From contig NZ_BDAV01000009.1 in assembly GCF_001612635.1 (NCBI RefSeq), positions 496,001 through 560,000 on the forward strand: 64,000 bases of DNA. Direction: 5' to 3'. A model generated the notes under the pieces. The model was not told the DNA's origin, did not search any database, and saw nothing but the letters and a program-made list of their open reading frames with translations. The translations under genes were made by a program, and so were the position numbers. The stretch comes from Nocardia africana NBRC 100379 (GTDB lineage: Bacteria; Actinomycetota; Actinomycetes; Mycobacteriales; Mycobacteriaceae). Position 1 is the first letter of the stretch, and every line of letters starts with the position of its first letter. Below, piece after piece: positions 44,688 to 52,062 of the stretch.

Positions 44688-46490
44688 ATGGCGCAACAGG
44701 TTGCTGACTACGTCGTGGCCCGGCTCAACGAGTGGGGCGTGAAAGAGGTCTTCGCCTATCCCGGCGACGGAATCAACGGTCTCGTCGCCGCTTTCGGGCG
44801 TACCGACGACCGCCCGACCTTCGTCCAGGCCCGGCACGAGGAGATGGCGGCGTTCTCGGCCACCGGCTACGCCAAGTTCAGCGGGCACGTCGGTGTGTGC
44901 ATGGCGACGTCCGGCCCGGGCGCGATCCATCTGCTCAACGGCCTCTACGACGCCAAACTCGACCATGTGCCGGTGGTGGCGATCATCGGCCAGACCGCGC
45001 GCAGCGCGATGGGCGGCAGCTATCAGCAGGAGGTCGATCTGCAGAGCCTGTACAAGGACGTGGCCTCCGAATATCTCGTCGAGGTCAATGTCGCCGAACA
45101 GCTGCCGAACGCCCTCGATCGCGCGTTCCGCACGGCGTGGACCCGGCGCGCGCCCACGGCGGTGATCATCCCGGCGGATCTGCAGGAGGAGACCTACGAA
45201 CCGCCGCAGCACGAATTCAAGCAGGTGCCCTCGAGCCCGCCGGCCGAGATGCATTCGGTGGTCGTGCCCGCGCGGGCGGAGATCGAGCGCGCCGCGGAGG
45301 TGATCAGCGCCGGTTCCAAGGTGGCGATCCTGGTCGGCCAGGGCGCCCGCTCGGCCGCGCGCGAGGTGACCGAACTCGCGGAGATCACCGGCGCCGGTGT
45401 CGCCAAGGCGCTGCTCGGCAAGGACGTGCTGCCCGACGATCTGCCGTTCGTCACCGGTCCGATCGGCTTGCTCGGCACGCGTCCCAGCTACGAGCTGATG
45501 CGCGACTGCGACACCCTGGTGATCGTCGGTTCCAACTTCCCCTACAGCCAGTTCCTGCCCGAGCTGGACCAGGCCCGGGCGGTGCAGATCGATATCGACG
45601 GCACCATGATCGGCATGCGGTATCCGACGGAGGTGAATCTCGTCGGTGATGCGAAAGCCACACTGGCCGAACTCGTTCCGCTGCTGAAGCCGGTGAGTGA
45701 CCGCTCCTGGCGCGAGACCGTCGAGTCGAATGTGGCGCGCTGGTGGGAGACCGTCGAACGGCAGTCGACGCTGGCCGCGAAGCCGGTCAACCCGATGCGG
45801 GTGGTCTGGGAACTGTCGCAACAGATTCCGGACAACGCCATCGTCACGGCCGATTCCGGATCGTCCACCAACTGGTATGCGCGCTGCCTCAAGTTCCGCG
45901 GCACGATGCGGGGGTCGTTGTCTGGGACGCTGGCAACCATGGGCCCCGGTGTGCCGTACGCGATCGGCGCCAAGTTCGCCCACCCGGACCGGCCGGTCAT
46001 CGCACTCGTCGGTGACGGCGCGATGCAGATGAACGGGCTGGCCGAACTGATCACCATCGCCCGCTACACCGAGCAGTGGAGCGACAAGCGGCTGGTGGTG
46101 TGCGTGTTCCACAACAACGACCTCAACCAGGTGACCTGGGAACTGCGCTCCATGGGCGGATCGCCGAAATTCGAGGATTCCCAATCGCTTCCGGACATTT
46201 CGTATGCCGACGCGGCGCGCTGTTTCGGACTCGCGGCGATCGAGGTCGACGACCCGGAGCAACTGGCCGGGGCCTGGGAGCGGGCCCTGTCCGCCGATCG
46301 CCCGACCGTGCTGGACGTGCGCTGTGATCCCGAGGTGCCGCCGATCCCGCCGCACGCCACCTGGGATCAGATGAAGGCGACGGCGGAGGCCGTCCTGCGC
46401 GGCGACCCGAACGCCTGGCATCTGGTCACGCAGGGCATGAAGACCAAGGCACAGGAGTTCCTGCCGGGGCGCCGCCCGGACGACGAATAG
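44688..46490 (+). CDS. Thiamine-pyrophosphate enzyme, pyruvate oxidase-like
   Basis: This 600-residue TPP enzyme has all three domains. The PYR domain has the catalytic glutamate in QARHEEMAAFSATGYAKF and the GPGAIHLLNGLYDAKLDH loop. The middle domain resembles PoxB (VGQGARSAAREVTEL). The PP domain has the TPP motif GDGAMQMNGLAELITIAR through FHNNDLNQVTWE. It lacks features that mark acetolactate synthase strictly, and the GSYQQEVDLQSLYKDVA stretch is typical of the pyruvate oxidase/PoxB group that yields acetate and CO2. FAD use is likely but not proven. AGAGGACAGGACAG lies before the ATG. It ends one base before the convergent small ORF. Confidence 0.87.
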   Translation: MAQQVADYVVARLNEWGVKEVFAYPGDGINGLVAAFGRTDDRPTFVQARHEEMAAFSATGYAKFSGHVGVCMATSGPGAIHLLNGLYDAKLDHVPVVAIIGQTARSAMGGSYQQEVDLQSLYKDVASEYLVEVNVAEQLPNALDRAFRTAWTRRAPTAVIIPADLQEETYEPPQHEFKQVPSSPPAEMHSVVVPARAEIERAAEVISAGSKVAILVGQGARSAAREVTELAEITGAGVAKALLGKDVLPDDLPFVTGPIGLLGTRPSYELMRDCDTLVIVGSNFPYSQFLPELDQARAVQIDIDGTMIGMRYPTEVNLVGDAKATLAELVPLLKPVSDRSWRETVESNVARWWETVERQSTLAAKPVNPMRVVWELSQQIPDNAIVTADSGSSTNWYARCLKFRGTMRGSLSGTLATMGPGVPYAIGAKFAHPDRPVIALVGDGAMQMNGLAELITIARYTEQWSDKRLVVCVFHNNDLNQVTWELRSMGGSPKFEDSQSLPDISYADAARCFGLAAIEVDDPEQLAGAWERALSADRPTVLDVRCDPEVPPIPPHATWDQMKATAEAVLRGDPNAWHLVTQGMKTKAQEFLPGRRPDDE

Positions 46491-46491
46491 G

Positions 46492-46641
46492 TCACTCGCG
46501 GGCGGCATCCCAATCGGTCAGCGAATGCCTGGCTTGCCGTAGCGCACGCCGGAACTGCTCGCGGTCACCACGGGGTGCCACGGTGTCGAACAGGCCGGCC
46601 GCCACCGCCGCCACGACCGCGATGATCAGCAGAGTTGTCAT
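46492..46641 (-). CDS. Small single-span membrane protein (49 residues)
   Basis: This open frame begins at ATG 46641 and ends at TGA 46492-46494. Residues 3-18 (TLLIIAVVAAVAAGLF) form one transmembrane helix. Residues 22-49 are polar and amphipathic (PRGDREQFRRALRQARHS, then LTDWDAARE). The layout of one N-terminal anchor and a charged helix is common among actinobacterial small membrane proteins. No strong ribosome site is seen (CTGACCGCT before the ATG). It is tail-to-tail with the pyruvate oxidase-like gene, one base apart. Function is unknown and coding status is moderate. Confidence 0.5.
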   Translation of the reverse strand: MTTLLIIAVVAAVAAGLFDTVAPRGDREQFRRALRQARHSLTDWDAARE

Positions 46642-46700
46642 AGCGGTCAGTCTGCGACGGCCGGCCACGAAGCGACAGAGCCACTGTCACATCACTGGCC

Positions 46701-46742
46701 CGGAAGCCGGGCATCGGCCACGCGGCCGATGCCCGGCTTCCG
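46701..46742. terminator. Perfect 19-bp hairpin before the P450 gene
   Basis: CGGAAGCCGGGCATCGGCC (46701-46719) and GGCCGATGCCCGGCTTCCG (46724-46742) pair perfectly around the 4-base loop ACGC. No U-tract follows on either strand. It lies 210 bases after the pyruvate oxidase-like gene and 136 before the P450, so it probably stops plus-strand read-through. It could act in both directions. Confidence 0.75.
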
Positions 46743-46877
46743 CTGCGCAACCGGCACGCCGGTAGGTATCATCGGCCCCCGTACCACAGATTATGGTTCG
46801 GCCCAACGCTTTTGGCTTCACGACTGGCGACGGCCGCCGCCGTCGTCGTCCACCACGACCGTTTGGAGTTGTCTTCT

Positions 46878-48146
46878 GTGACCACGCCGCATTCGCTGGA
46901 ATCGTCGTCGAACAGGTGCCCCGTGGCACACGATTCACCGATCGCCCCGGACGGACCGCGTGTTCCCCTCTACACCGAGGAATTCGCCGCCGACCCGCGC
47001 GGCGGATACGACCGGATGCGTGGCCACCACCGCTCCTTCGCTCCGGTCGAGCTCGCCCCCGGAGTGCCGGCGACACTGGTGATCGGCTACCAGGCCGCCC
47101 TCGGCATTCTCAACGATCCCGAGCATTTTCCGGCCGACCCGCGGGCCTGGCAGCGCACCGTACCGGCCGACAGCCCGATTCTGCCGATGCTCGAGTGGCG
47201 CCCGAATGCGTTGCGCAACACGGGTCCCGTGCATGCGCGTTTCCGTGCCGCCAACATCGCGGCCATCGACGGCGTCGATCTGCATACGGTGCACACCGCC
47301 GTCGAGCGGATCGCGGTGCCGCTGATCAACTCGTTCAGCGCCGACGGCCATGCCGATCTGCTGACCCAGTACATCCATCCGCTGGTCTCGGCGAATCTGA
47401 ACACGATGCTGGGCATCGAACCGGATATCGCCGAGCGGGTGGCGGCCGGGATGGCCGCCATCTTCGACGCGACCGGCGACGCGGCCGCGGGCAACCGGAT
47501 GCTGGCCGCCGCGCTGCAGGAACATACCGATCGCAAGCGCGCCTACCCCGGTGACGACATCACCTCGCGACTGATCGCCCACGACAGCGGCCTCGACGAC
47601 GAGGAGGTCATCAACCAGCTGGTCAGCCTGTTCGGCGCCGGTATCGAACCGCAGGTGCATCTGGTCGCCAACGCCCTGCTGCTGATGATGACCGACGATC
47701 GGTTCTCCGGAAGCCTGCTCGGCGGCGCCCTGACCACCCGCGATGCGCTGGACTGGGTGTTGTTCAACAATCCCCCGCTGGTCAACTACTGCGCGAGTTA
47801 TCCGCGGCAGCCGATGCTCATCGAGGACGTGTGGCTGCCCGCCCATCAGCCGGTGCTGATCGGTATCGCCGCCTGCAACAACGATCCGCAGGTCCGCGAG
47901 GGCGACCGCAACGGCAACCGCTCCCATCTGTCCTGGGGCGCCGGGCCGCACGCCTGCCCGGCCCGGCAGATCGGCTATCTGGTCGCCCAGGACGCCGTCG
48001 ACCAGCTCCTGGACGCGCTGCCGGATATCGAGCTGGCCGTGCCGGTGAACGAACTCCGCTGGCGCCCAGGGCCTTTCCATCGTGCCCTGACCGCACTACC
48101 GGTCACCTTCCCGCCCTCCCCGCCCCTGCACGGCGCGCTCGGCTAG
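46878..48146 (+). CDS. Cytochrome P450 of the CYP157 type, lacking ExxR
   Basis: This protein of about 422 residues has the haem ligand Cys360 in HLSWGAGPHACPARQIGY. The I-helix reads LFGAGIEPQVHLVANAL. The K-helix, where P450s have ExxR, reads ALDWVLFNNPPLVNY (Trp293 to Phe296), so both invariant residues are gone. CYP157 enzymes of streptomycetes, often part of conservon gene sets, are known to lack ExxR; the NPPLVNYCASYPRQP context fits them. The conservon kinase, roadblock and GTPase genes are not nearby. GTG 46878 with GGAG at 46864-46867 was chosen. The frame extends upstream to 46812 without a better start. Substrate and activity are unknown. Confidence 0.83.
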   Translation: MTTPHSLESSSNRCPVAHDSPIAPDGPRVPLYTEEFAADPRGGYDRMRGHHRSFAPVELAPGVPATLVIGYQAALGILNDPEHFPADPRAWQRTVPADSPILPMLEWRPNALRNTGPVHARFRAANIAAIDGVDLHTVHTAVERIAVPLINSFSADGHADLLTQYIHPLVSANLNTMLGIEPDIAERVAAGMAAIFDATGDAAAGNRMLAAALQEHTDRKRAYPGDDITSRLIAHDSGLDDEEVINQLVSLFGAGIEPQVHLVANALLLMMTDDRFSGSLLGGALTTRDALDWVLFNNPPLVNYCASYPRQPMLIEDVWLPAHQPVLIGIAACNNDPQVREGDRNGNRSHLSWGAGPHACPARQIGYLVAQDAVDQLLDALPDIELAVPVNELRWRPGPFHRALTALPVTFPPSPPLHGALG

Positions 48147-48215
48147 CGGGCCGGCGACGGCGGTGCGACGAGCCGCCGCCGGGCGCACGGGCCACGCGCG
48201 GGTTACCGTCGTGGC

Positions 48216-49136
48216 ATGCAGACCCTCGTGATGACCGGCGCGACGCGGGGAATCGGGCGGATCGCCGCCCGGGAGATCCTGCGCATCGCCCCCGATACCC
48301 GCCTGCTCGTGCTGGCGCGCGGCGCGTCCGGACCACAGGTGTGCGCGGAACTGTCCGGTGCGGGGTATGCGGCCTCGCATGTGGAGGCCGATCTGGCATC
48401 GCTGGCCGGTATCCGTTCCGCGGCGCGGCGTATTCACGACATGCTCGATCGCGGAGAGGTGCCGCCGCTGGCCGGATTCGTCGGCAATGCCGGCATCCAG
48501 TACACCGAGGCGACCATCGCGACCGAGGACGGACTCGAGGCCACCTTCGCCGTCAACGTCCTGGCCAACCATCTGCTGCTGCGCCTGCTCGGCGACCGGT
48601 TCGTCGTGCCGTCGCGGATCGTGATCACCGTCAGCGACACCCATTTCGGCGATCTGCGCCACAACCTGGGCATGGTGCCCGGCCCGGTGTGGCACTCCCC
48701 CGATGTGCTGGCCCACCCCGGCGCCTTCGACGGTCCGTCGACTACCGCGGCGGGCCGCACCGCGTACTCGACCAGCAAACTCGCCATGATCTATCTGGTG
48801 CACGAATACGCGCGCCGGCTTCCGGCCGGAGTCGACATCCTTTCCTACAACCCGGGTTTCGTCCCCGGCACCGCCTTGACCCGCAACGCCGGGCGACTGG
48901 AGCGCTTCGCCGCCCGCCGCATCGCACCCGCGCTCACCTGGACCCCGCTGGCGAGCACGCCGAAGACCGCGGGCCGGCGCCTCGCCGAGGTGGTCACCGG
49001 ATCGGTCCGGGCCGAGTCCGGCAGTTACATCGATCGCTACCGGGTCACCGAATCCTCACCCGAGTCCTACGATCCGGCTCGCGAACGCGACATGTGGGAG
49101 TGCGCCGAACGTCTCACCGCCGCGCATCAGGCCTGA
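48216..49136 (+). CDS. SDR-family oxidoreductase (retinol dehydrogenase/WWOX-like)
   Basis: This 306-residue SDR has TGATRGIGRIAAREIL near residue 7, VEADLASLAGIRSAARRI (the DLxSLxSxR stretch of the retinol dehydrogenase and protochlorophyllide reductase-like group), GFVGNAGIQ and the catalytic AYSTSKLAMIYLVHEYAR. A 25-residue insertion before the active Tyr is typical of this group. The substrate is probably a lipid alcohol or ketone; this is inference. It starts 69 bases after the P450 stop on the same strand, so the two may be co-transcribed. No clear ribosome site is present before the ATG. Confidence 0.82.
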   Translation: MQTLVMTGATRGIGRIAAREILRIAPDTRLLVLARGASGPQVCAELSGAGYAASHVEADLASLAGIRSAARRIHDMLDRGEVPPLAGFVGNAGIQYTEATIATEDGLEATFAVNVLANHLLLRLLGDRFVVPSRIVITVSDTHFGDLRHNLGMVPGPVWHSPDVLAHPGAFDGPSTTAAGRTAYSTSKLAMIYLVHEYARRLPAGVDILSYNPGFVPGTALTRNAGRLERFAARRIAPALTWTPLASTPKTAGRRLAEVVTGSVRAESGSYIDRYRVTESSPESYDPARERDMWECAERLTAAHQA

Positions 49137-49185
49137 GCCCCCGCGCCTTCCGCTAGCGTGATGCCACCGAACGGAAGGATCACCG

Positions 49186-50199
49186 GTGAAAGTGCATCTG
49201 CAGGTGGAGGGTTCGCCGCTGCGTGCCCGCGAGAGCGCCCGCGCGATCGCCGCGCTCGGCGCCGACGGCATCTTCTCCTTCGAGGGGCCGCACGACGTCT
49301 TCGTGCCACTGGTTCTCGCCGCCACGGAAACCGATCTGCGCCTGATGACCAATGTCGCCATCGCCGGCCCGCGCAGTCCGCTGCACCTGGCGCACACCGC
49401 CTACGATCTGCAGGCCCTCAGCGGGGGACGGTTCCGGCTGGGACTGGGGTCGCAGATCCGGGTGCACATCGAGAAGCGCTACGGCAGCCGGTGGGAACGC
49501 CCGGCCCGGCGCACCGGCGAATCGGTGGCGGCCGTGAAGGCCATCCTCGCGGCGTGGGAGGGCCACGCGCCCTTGGATTTCCGGGGCGAATTCTTCACCC
49601 ATACGCTGATGCCGCCGACGTTCGATCCCGGCCCCAATCCGTTCGGCCCGCCGCCGGTGCTGATGGGCGCGCTCGGACCGGTGATGACCCGCACCGCCGC
49701 CGAGGTGGCCGACGGACTGCTGGTCATGCCGTTCAACAGTGCCAGGCATTTCACCGGGCGCACGGTGCCGGCGCTGCGGCGCGGGCTGGCCGCGTCCGGG
49801 CGCACGCTCGACGAGTTCGAGGTGGTCGCCCAGGCCATGGTCGCGCTCGGCCGCACCGCGCCCGAGGTGGCCTCCGCCGTCGACGCGGTCGCGCGGCTCA
49901 TCGCCTTCTACGCCTCCACCCCGGCCTACCGCCCGGTCCTCGACGCCGAGGGCTGGGGCGACTTGCAGCCCGAACTCAACGCCCTGTCCAAGCAGGGCCG
50001 CTACGCCGAGATGCGAGCGCTGATCACCGAGCCGATGGTCCGCACCATCGCGCTGGTCGGCTCCCCGGCCGACTGTGCGGCACAGGCGCACGCCCGCTTC
50101 GGCGACTACGCCCGCGACATCTGCTGCTACTTCCCGGGTTACGACCCCGCGGCCGACGACGTGGCCGAATTCGTGAGCCGTGTGCAGTCCTCGCGGTAA
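49186..50199 (+). CDS. LLM-class F420-dependent oxidoreductase
   Basis: This 337-residue luciferase-like TIM-barrel protein has AIAALGADGIFSFEGPHDVFVPLVLAAT and LRLMTNVAIAGPRSPLHLAHTAYDLQALS, then GGRFRLGLGSQIRVHIEKRYG. The last is a standard F420-binding loop of the mycobacterial LLM families that reduce or oxidise lipid-like substrates. LVGSPADCAAQAHARFG near the C-terminus is typical. It starts at GTG 49186 with GGAAGGA 7 bases upstream. It follows the SDR by 49 bases and may form one unit with it and the P450. Confidence 0.86.
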   Translation: MKVHLQVEGSPLRARESARAIAALGADGIFSFEGPHDVFVPLVLAATETDLRLMTNVAIAGPRSPLHLAHTAYDLQALSGGRFRLGLGSQIRVHIEKRYGSRWERPARRTGESVAAVKAILAAWEGHAPLDFRGEFFTHTLMPPTFDPGPNPFGPPPVLMGALGPVMTRTAAEVADGLLVMPFNSARHFTGRTVPALRRGLAASGRTLDEFEVVAQAMVALGRTAPEVASAVDAVARLIAFYASTPAYRPVLDAEGWGDLQPELNALSKQGRYAEMRALITEPMVRTIALVGSPADCAAQAHARFGDYARDICCYFPGYDPAADDVAEFVSRVQSSR

Positions 50200-50472
50200 G
50201 GATCGGAACCCCGGCGGTGATGTCGGCCAACCCGCTGATTCTGCGCATCGACGCTCCCGGACACGTCGAGGAACGTAAACTGAACACCGGTCCGCCGGCA
50301 CAGCCTCCGGACGGCGCGCCTCTGCGAACATCTTCTCCGAAGTTCGCCGCGGCGTTCGTCCCGGCGCTGCTGTTGCTGGGTTGCTACAAGCGGCCGAGTA
50401 CCGGAGGTATCGCCGACTGAATCGAAACCCGTTCTCGCCGTGACTGTTTCGCATCGGGCCACAGGAGGGCAC
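50200..50472 (+). other. Spacer before the decayed SDR; no convincing gene
   Basis: This spacer of 273 bases carries an open frame from ATG 50220 to 50420 (66 codons) with a hydrophobic run FVPALLLLGCYK that resembles a lipobox but sits too far into the chain. It is the tail of a longer shadow frame and has no ribosome site, so it is not called. Nothing else was recognised. Confidence 0.4.
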
Positions 50473-50684
50473 GTGACCGGCAGGCTCACCGGCCGGTCGC
50501 ATTCACCGGCGGCGCGCGTGAGCAGGGCCGCGCGCCCGCCGTGCGGATGGCGCGCGAGGGCGCCGACATCATCCGCCGTCGACATCGCGGGGGCCATGCC
50601 AGGATCGCGGTCCCGGAGCCGTGGGATGCGATCAACGCGCAGTCGTTCCGCGACGTCGCCGATCGGGGCAGCACCCAGTACTGA
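50473..50684 (+). pseudogene. Frameshifted N-terminal remnant of a mycofactocin-type SDR
   Basis: A perfect AGGAGGG ribosome site (50463-50469) precedes GTG 50473, which opens VTGRLTGR. One base is then missing at about 50496, and the next frame reads VAFTGGAREQGRAPAVRMAR then EGADII. An extra base at about 50574 returns the first frame with AVDIAG. Together these rebuild the start of an SDR of the mycofactocin-coupled type (VTGRLxGKVAFITGGARGQGRAHA, EGADIIAVDI). The remaining 200 residues of such an enzyme are absent; the second frame simply runs on to a TGA at 50682. The gene is dead. The origin of the last 25 codons (PEPWDAINAQSFRDVA) is not recognised. Confidence 0.75.
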
Positions 50685-50702
50685 AGTGGTTGGGAGAGAC
50701 AG

Positions 50703-51143
50703 ATGAGCGACTTCGACAGCACCGGACCTACTCCGCGGCTCACCGCGGCGCTGTGTACCGCGGCGCAACTGCTCGGTGACGAGGTGCGTGCCGTCCTGCT
50801 GCACAGCCCGCGCCCGGTATTCCTGTTCTACCTGGCCCAGACCTTCGATCAACTCGACGCCGACCTGTCCTCGGGTCGCCCGCCCGGCCCGGCGTCCCCG
50901 GCCCAGCAGCTGTGCCTGCATCTGATGCTGGCGCACGCCGAAGGGCGGGTGCCCGCGCGGGATCTGGCCCGGGCCCGGCATCGGCTGTTGCGCCACGACA
51001 CCGGCGATATTCTCGCCGAGGTCCGCGCTGTCGCCGGAAAGCCCGGTGGCAGTTACGATTTCATCGCGCTGGGCGATGTCCTGGCCGCGGGCGGGATGGG
51101 CGCGTTCTTCGCACCCTTCGAACACTCCGGCCAGGCCGCCTGA
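50703..51143 (+). CDS. Hypothetical helical protein
   Basis: This 146-residue protein is mostly helical: RLTAALCTAAQLLGDEVRAVLL, PAQQLCLHLMLAHAEG, ARDLARARHRLLRHDTGDILAEVRA. A conserved-looking YDFIALGDVLAAGGMGAFFAPF lies near the C-terminus. No enzyme motif, membrane helix or signal peptide is seen. GGGAGAG lies 6 bases before the ATG, and codon use is like that of the neighbours, so it is probably expressed. It follows the decayed SDR and ends 63 bases before the convergent TetR gene. No function is proposed. Confidence 0.6.
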   Translation: MSDFDSTGPTPRLTAALCTAAQLLGDEVRAVLLHSPRPVFLFYLAQTFDQLDADLSSGRPPGPASPAQQLCLHLMLAHAEGRVPARDLARARHRLLRHDTGDILAEVRAVAGKPGGSYDFIALGDVLAAGGMGAFFAPFEHSGQAA

Positions 51144-51206
51144 CTCCGGGCGCACGCGAGCCCGGCGAGCGCATGCCGCCACGCCTGCGCTGACCACCGA
51201 GGCGGC

Positions 51207-51776
51207 TCAGCTGCGGGATTCGCCGCTGAGCCCGTGCATCAGCAGGCCCCATGCGCGTCGTGCAGTGGCCTGGCGCGCCGGAAGTTCGGTTTTGATCAGC
51301 ACGGCCGCCAGCATGGCCAGCGCCGTCACGACGTCCTCGGCGGTGAGTTCCGGTCGCAGCGCGCCGCGCGAATCGGCATCGGCCAATTTGGCGCCGATCA
51401 GGTCGACGAGCCGGCGCGACACCTCGAACAACCTCGGATCGTCGAAGCCGGTGGGATCGATGGTGGCGATGAAGCCGGCCGAGACCGCGATCTGGTCGAC
51501 GATGAAGTCCAGCAGATCCACCGCCGTGGTCCCCGGCCGGTTCGCCACCTCCTCGATGGCGACGACGTTGTCGTCGAACACCGCCAGGATCATCGACTCG
51601 CGGGTCGGGAAATGCCGGTACATCACGCCCGGACCCACTCCCGCCGCACGGGCGATCGAGTTCAGCGGGGCGTCGAAGCCGTTCTCGGCGAACACCTCCC
51701 GCGCCGCGCGAACCAATGCCCGCCGGTTCGCCGCAGCTGCCTTCGGCCCTCGATTCGCCCGGGGTGACGCGGTCAT
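51207..51776 (-). CDS. TetR-family regulator beside cholesterol oxidase
   Basis: This 189-residue protein has an N-terminal helix-turn-helix: RRALVRAAREVFAENGFDA, PLNSIARAAGVGPGVMYRHF, PTRESMILAVF. The ligand domain follows (ILAVF through WGLLMHGLSGE). It is divergent from the cholesterol oxidase gene, and a perfect inverted repeat stands in the shared interval, so it probably represses both genes. The ligand may be a sterol or other lipid; this is inference. Confidence 0.87.
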   Translation of the reverse strand: MTASPRANRGPKAAAANRRALVRAAREVFAENGFDAPLNSIARAAGVGPGVMYRHFPTRESMILAVFDDNVVAIEEVANRPGTTAVDLLDFIVDQIAVSAGFIATIDPTGFDDPRLFEVSRRLVDLIGAKLADADSRGALRPELTAEDVVTALAMLAAVLIKTELPARQATARRAWGLLMHGLSGESRS

Positions 51777-51946
51777 CTATGCGACGTTACCGCACCCGGT
51801 CGGCGACCCGGCACCACGGACCGACGCCGTCGCCCGAGCCCGGCGTCGTTCGGCGCGTACGGATTTCGTGACGCCGGAGCCCCCGCGACACGGAATGAAA
51901 CAGGTTGCAGTTGACGACACCGGCCGGGTCGTACACACTGCCCTAA

Positions 51947-51970
51947 CAACCGGAGACCATTGTCCGGTTG
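51947..51970. promoter_or_regulatory. Palindromic operator between TetR and cholesterol oxidase
   Basis: CAACCGGA (51947-51954) and TCCGGTTG (51963-51970) form a perfect inverted repeat with an 8-base spacer GACCATTG. It lies 93 bases before the oxidase start and 170 before the TetR start, a usual place for a TetR dimer or double dimer. Confidence 0.7.
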
Positions 51971-52062
51971 GATTCGGTCGTACTCGTCCGGAACGCACCC
52001 TGCTTTCGCGTCCGGAGCGAACCTCGCGACCGATGTTGCCTGGAAGTCTTGATGGAGAGTGC

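Noticed and set aside
50220..50420. 66-codon frame with a lipobox-like LLLLGC
   Set aside because: The hydrophobic run lies 45 residues into the chain, no ribosome site precedes it, and it is the tail of a longer shadow frame.
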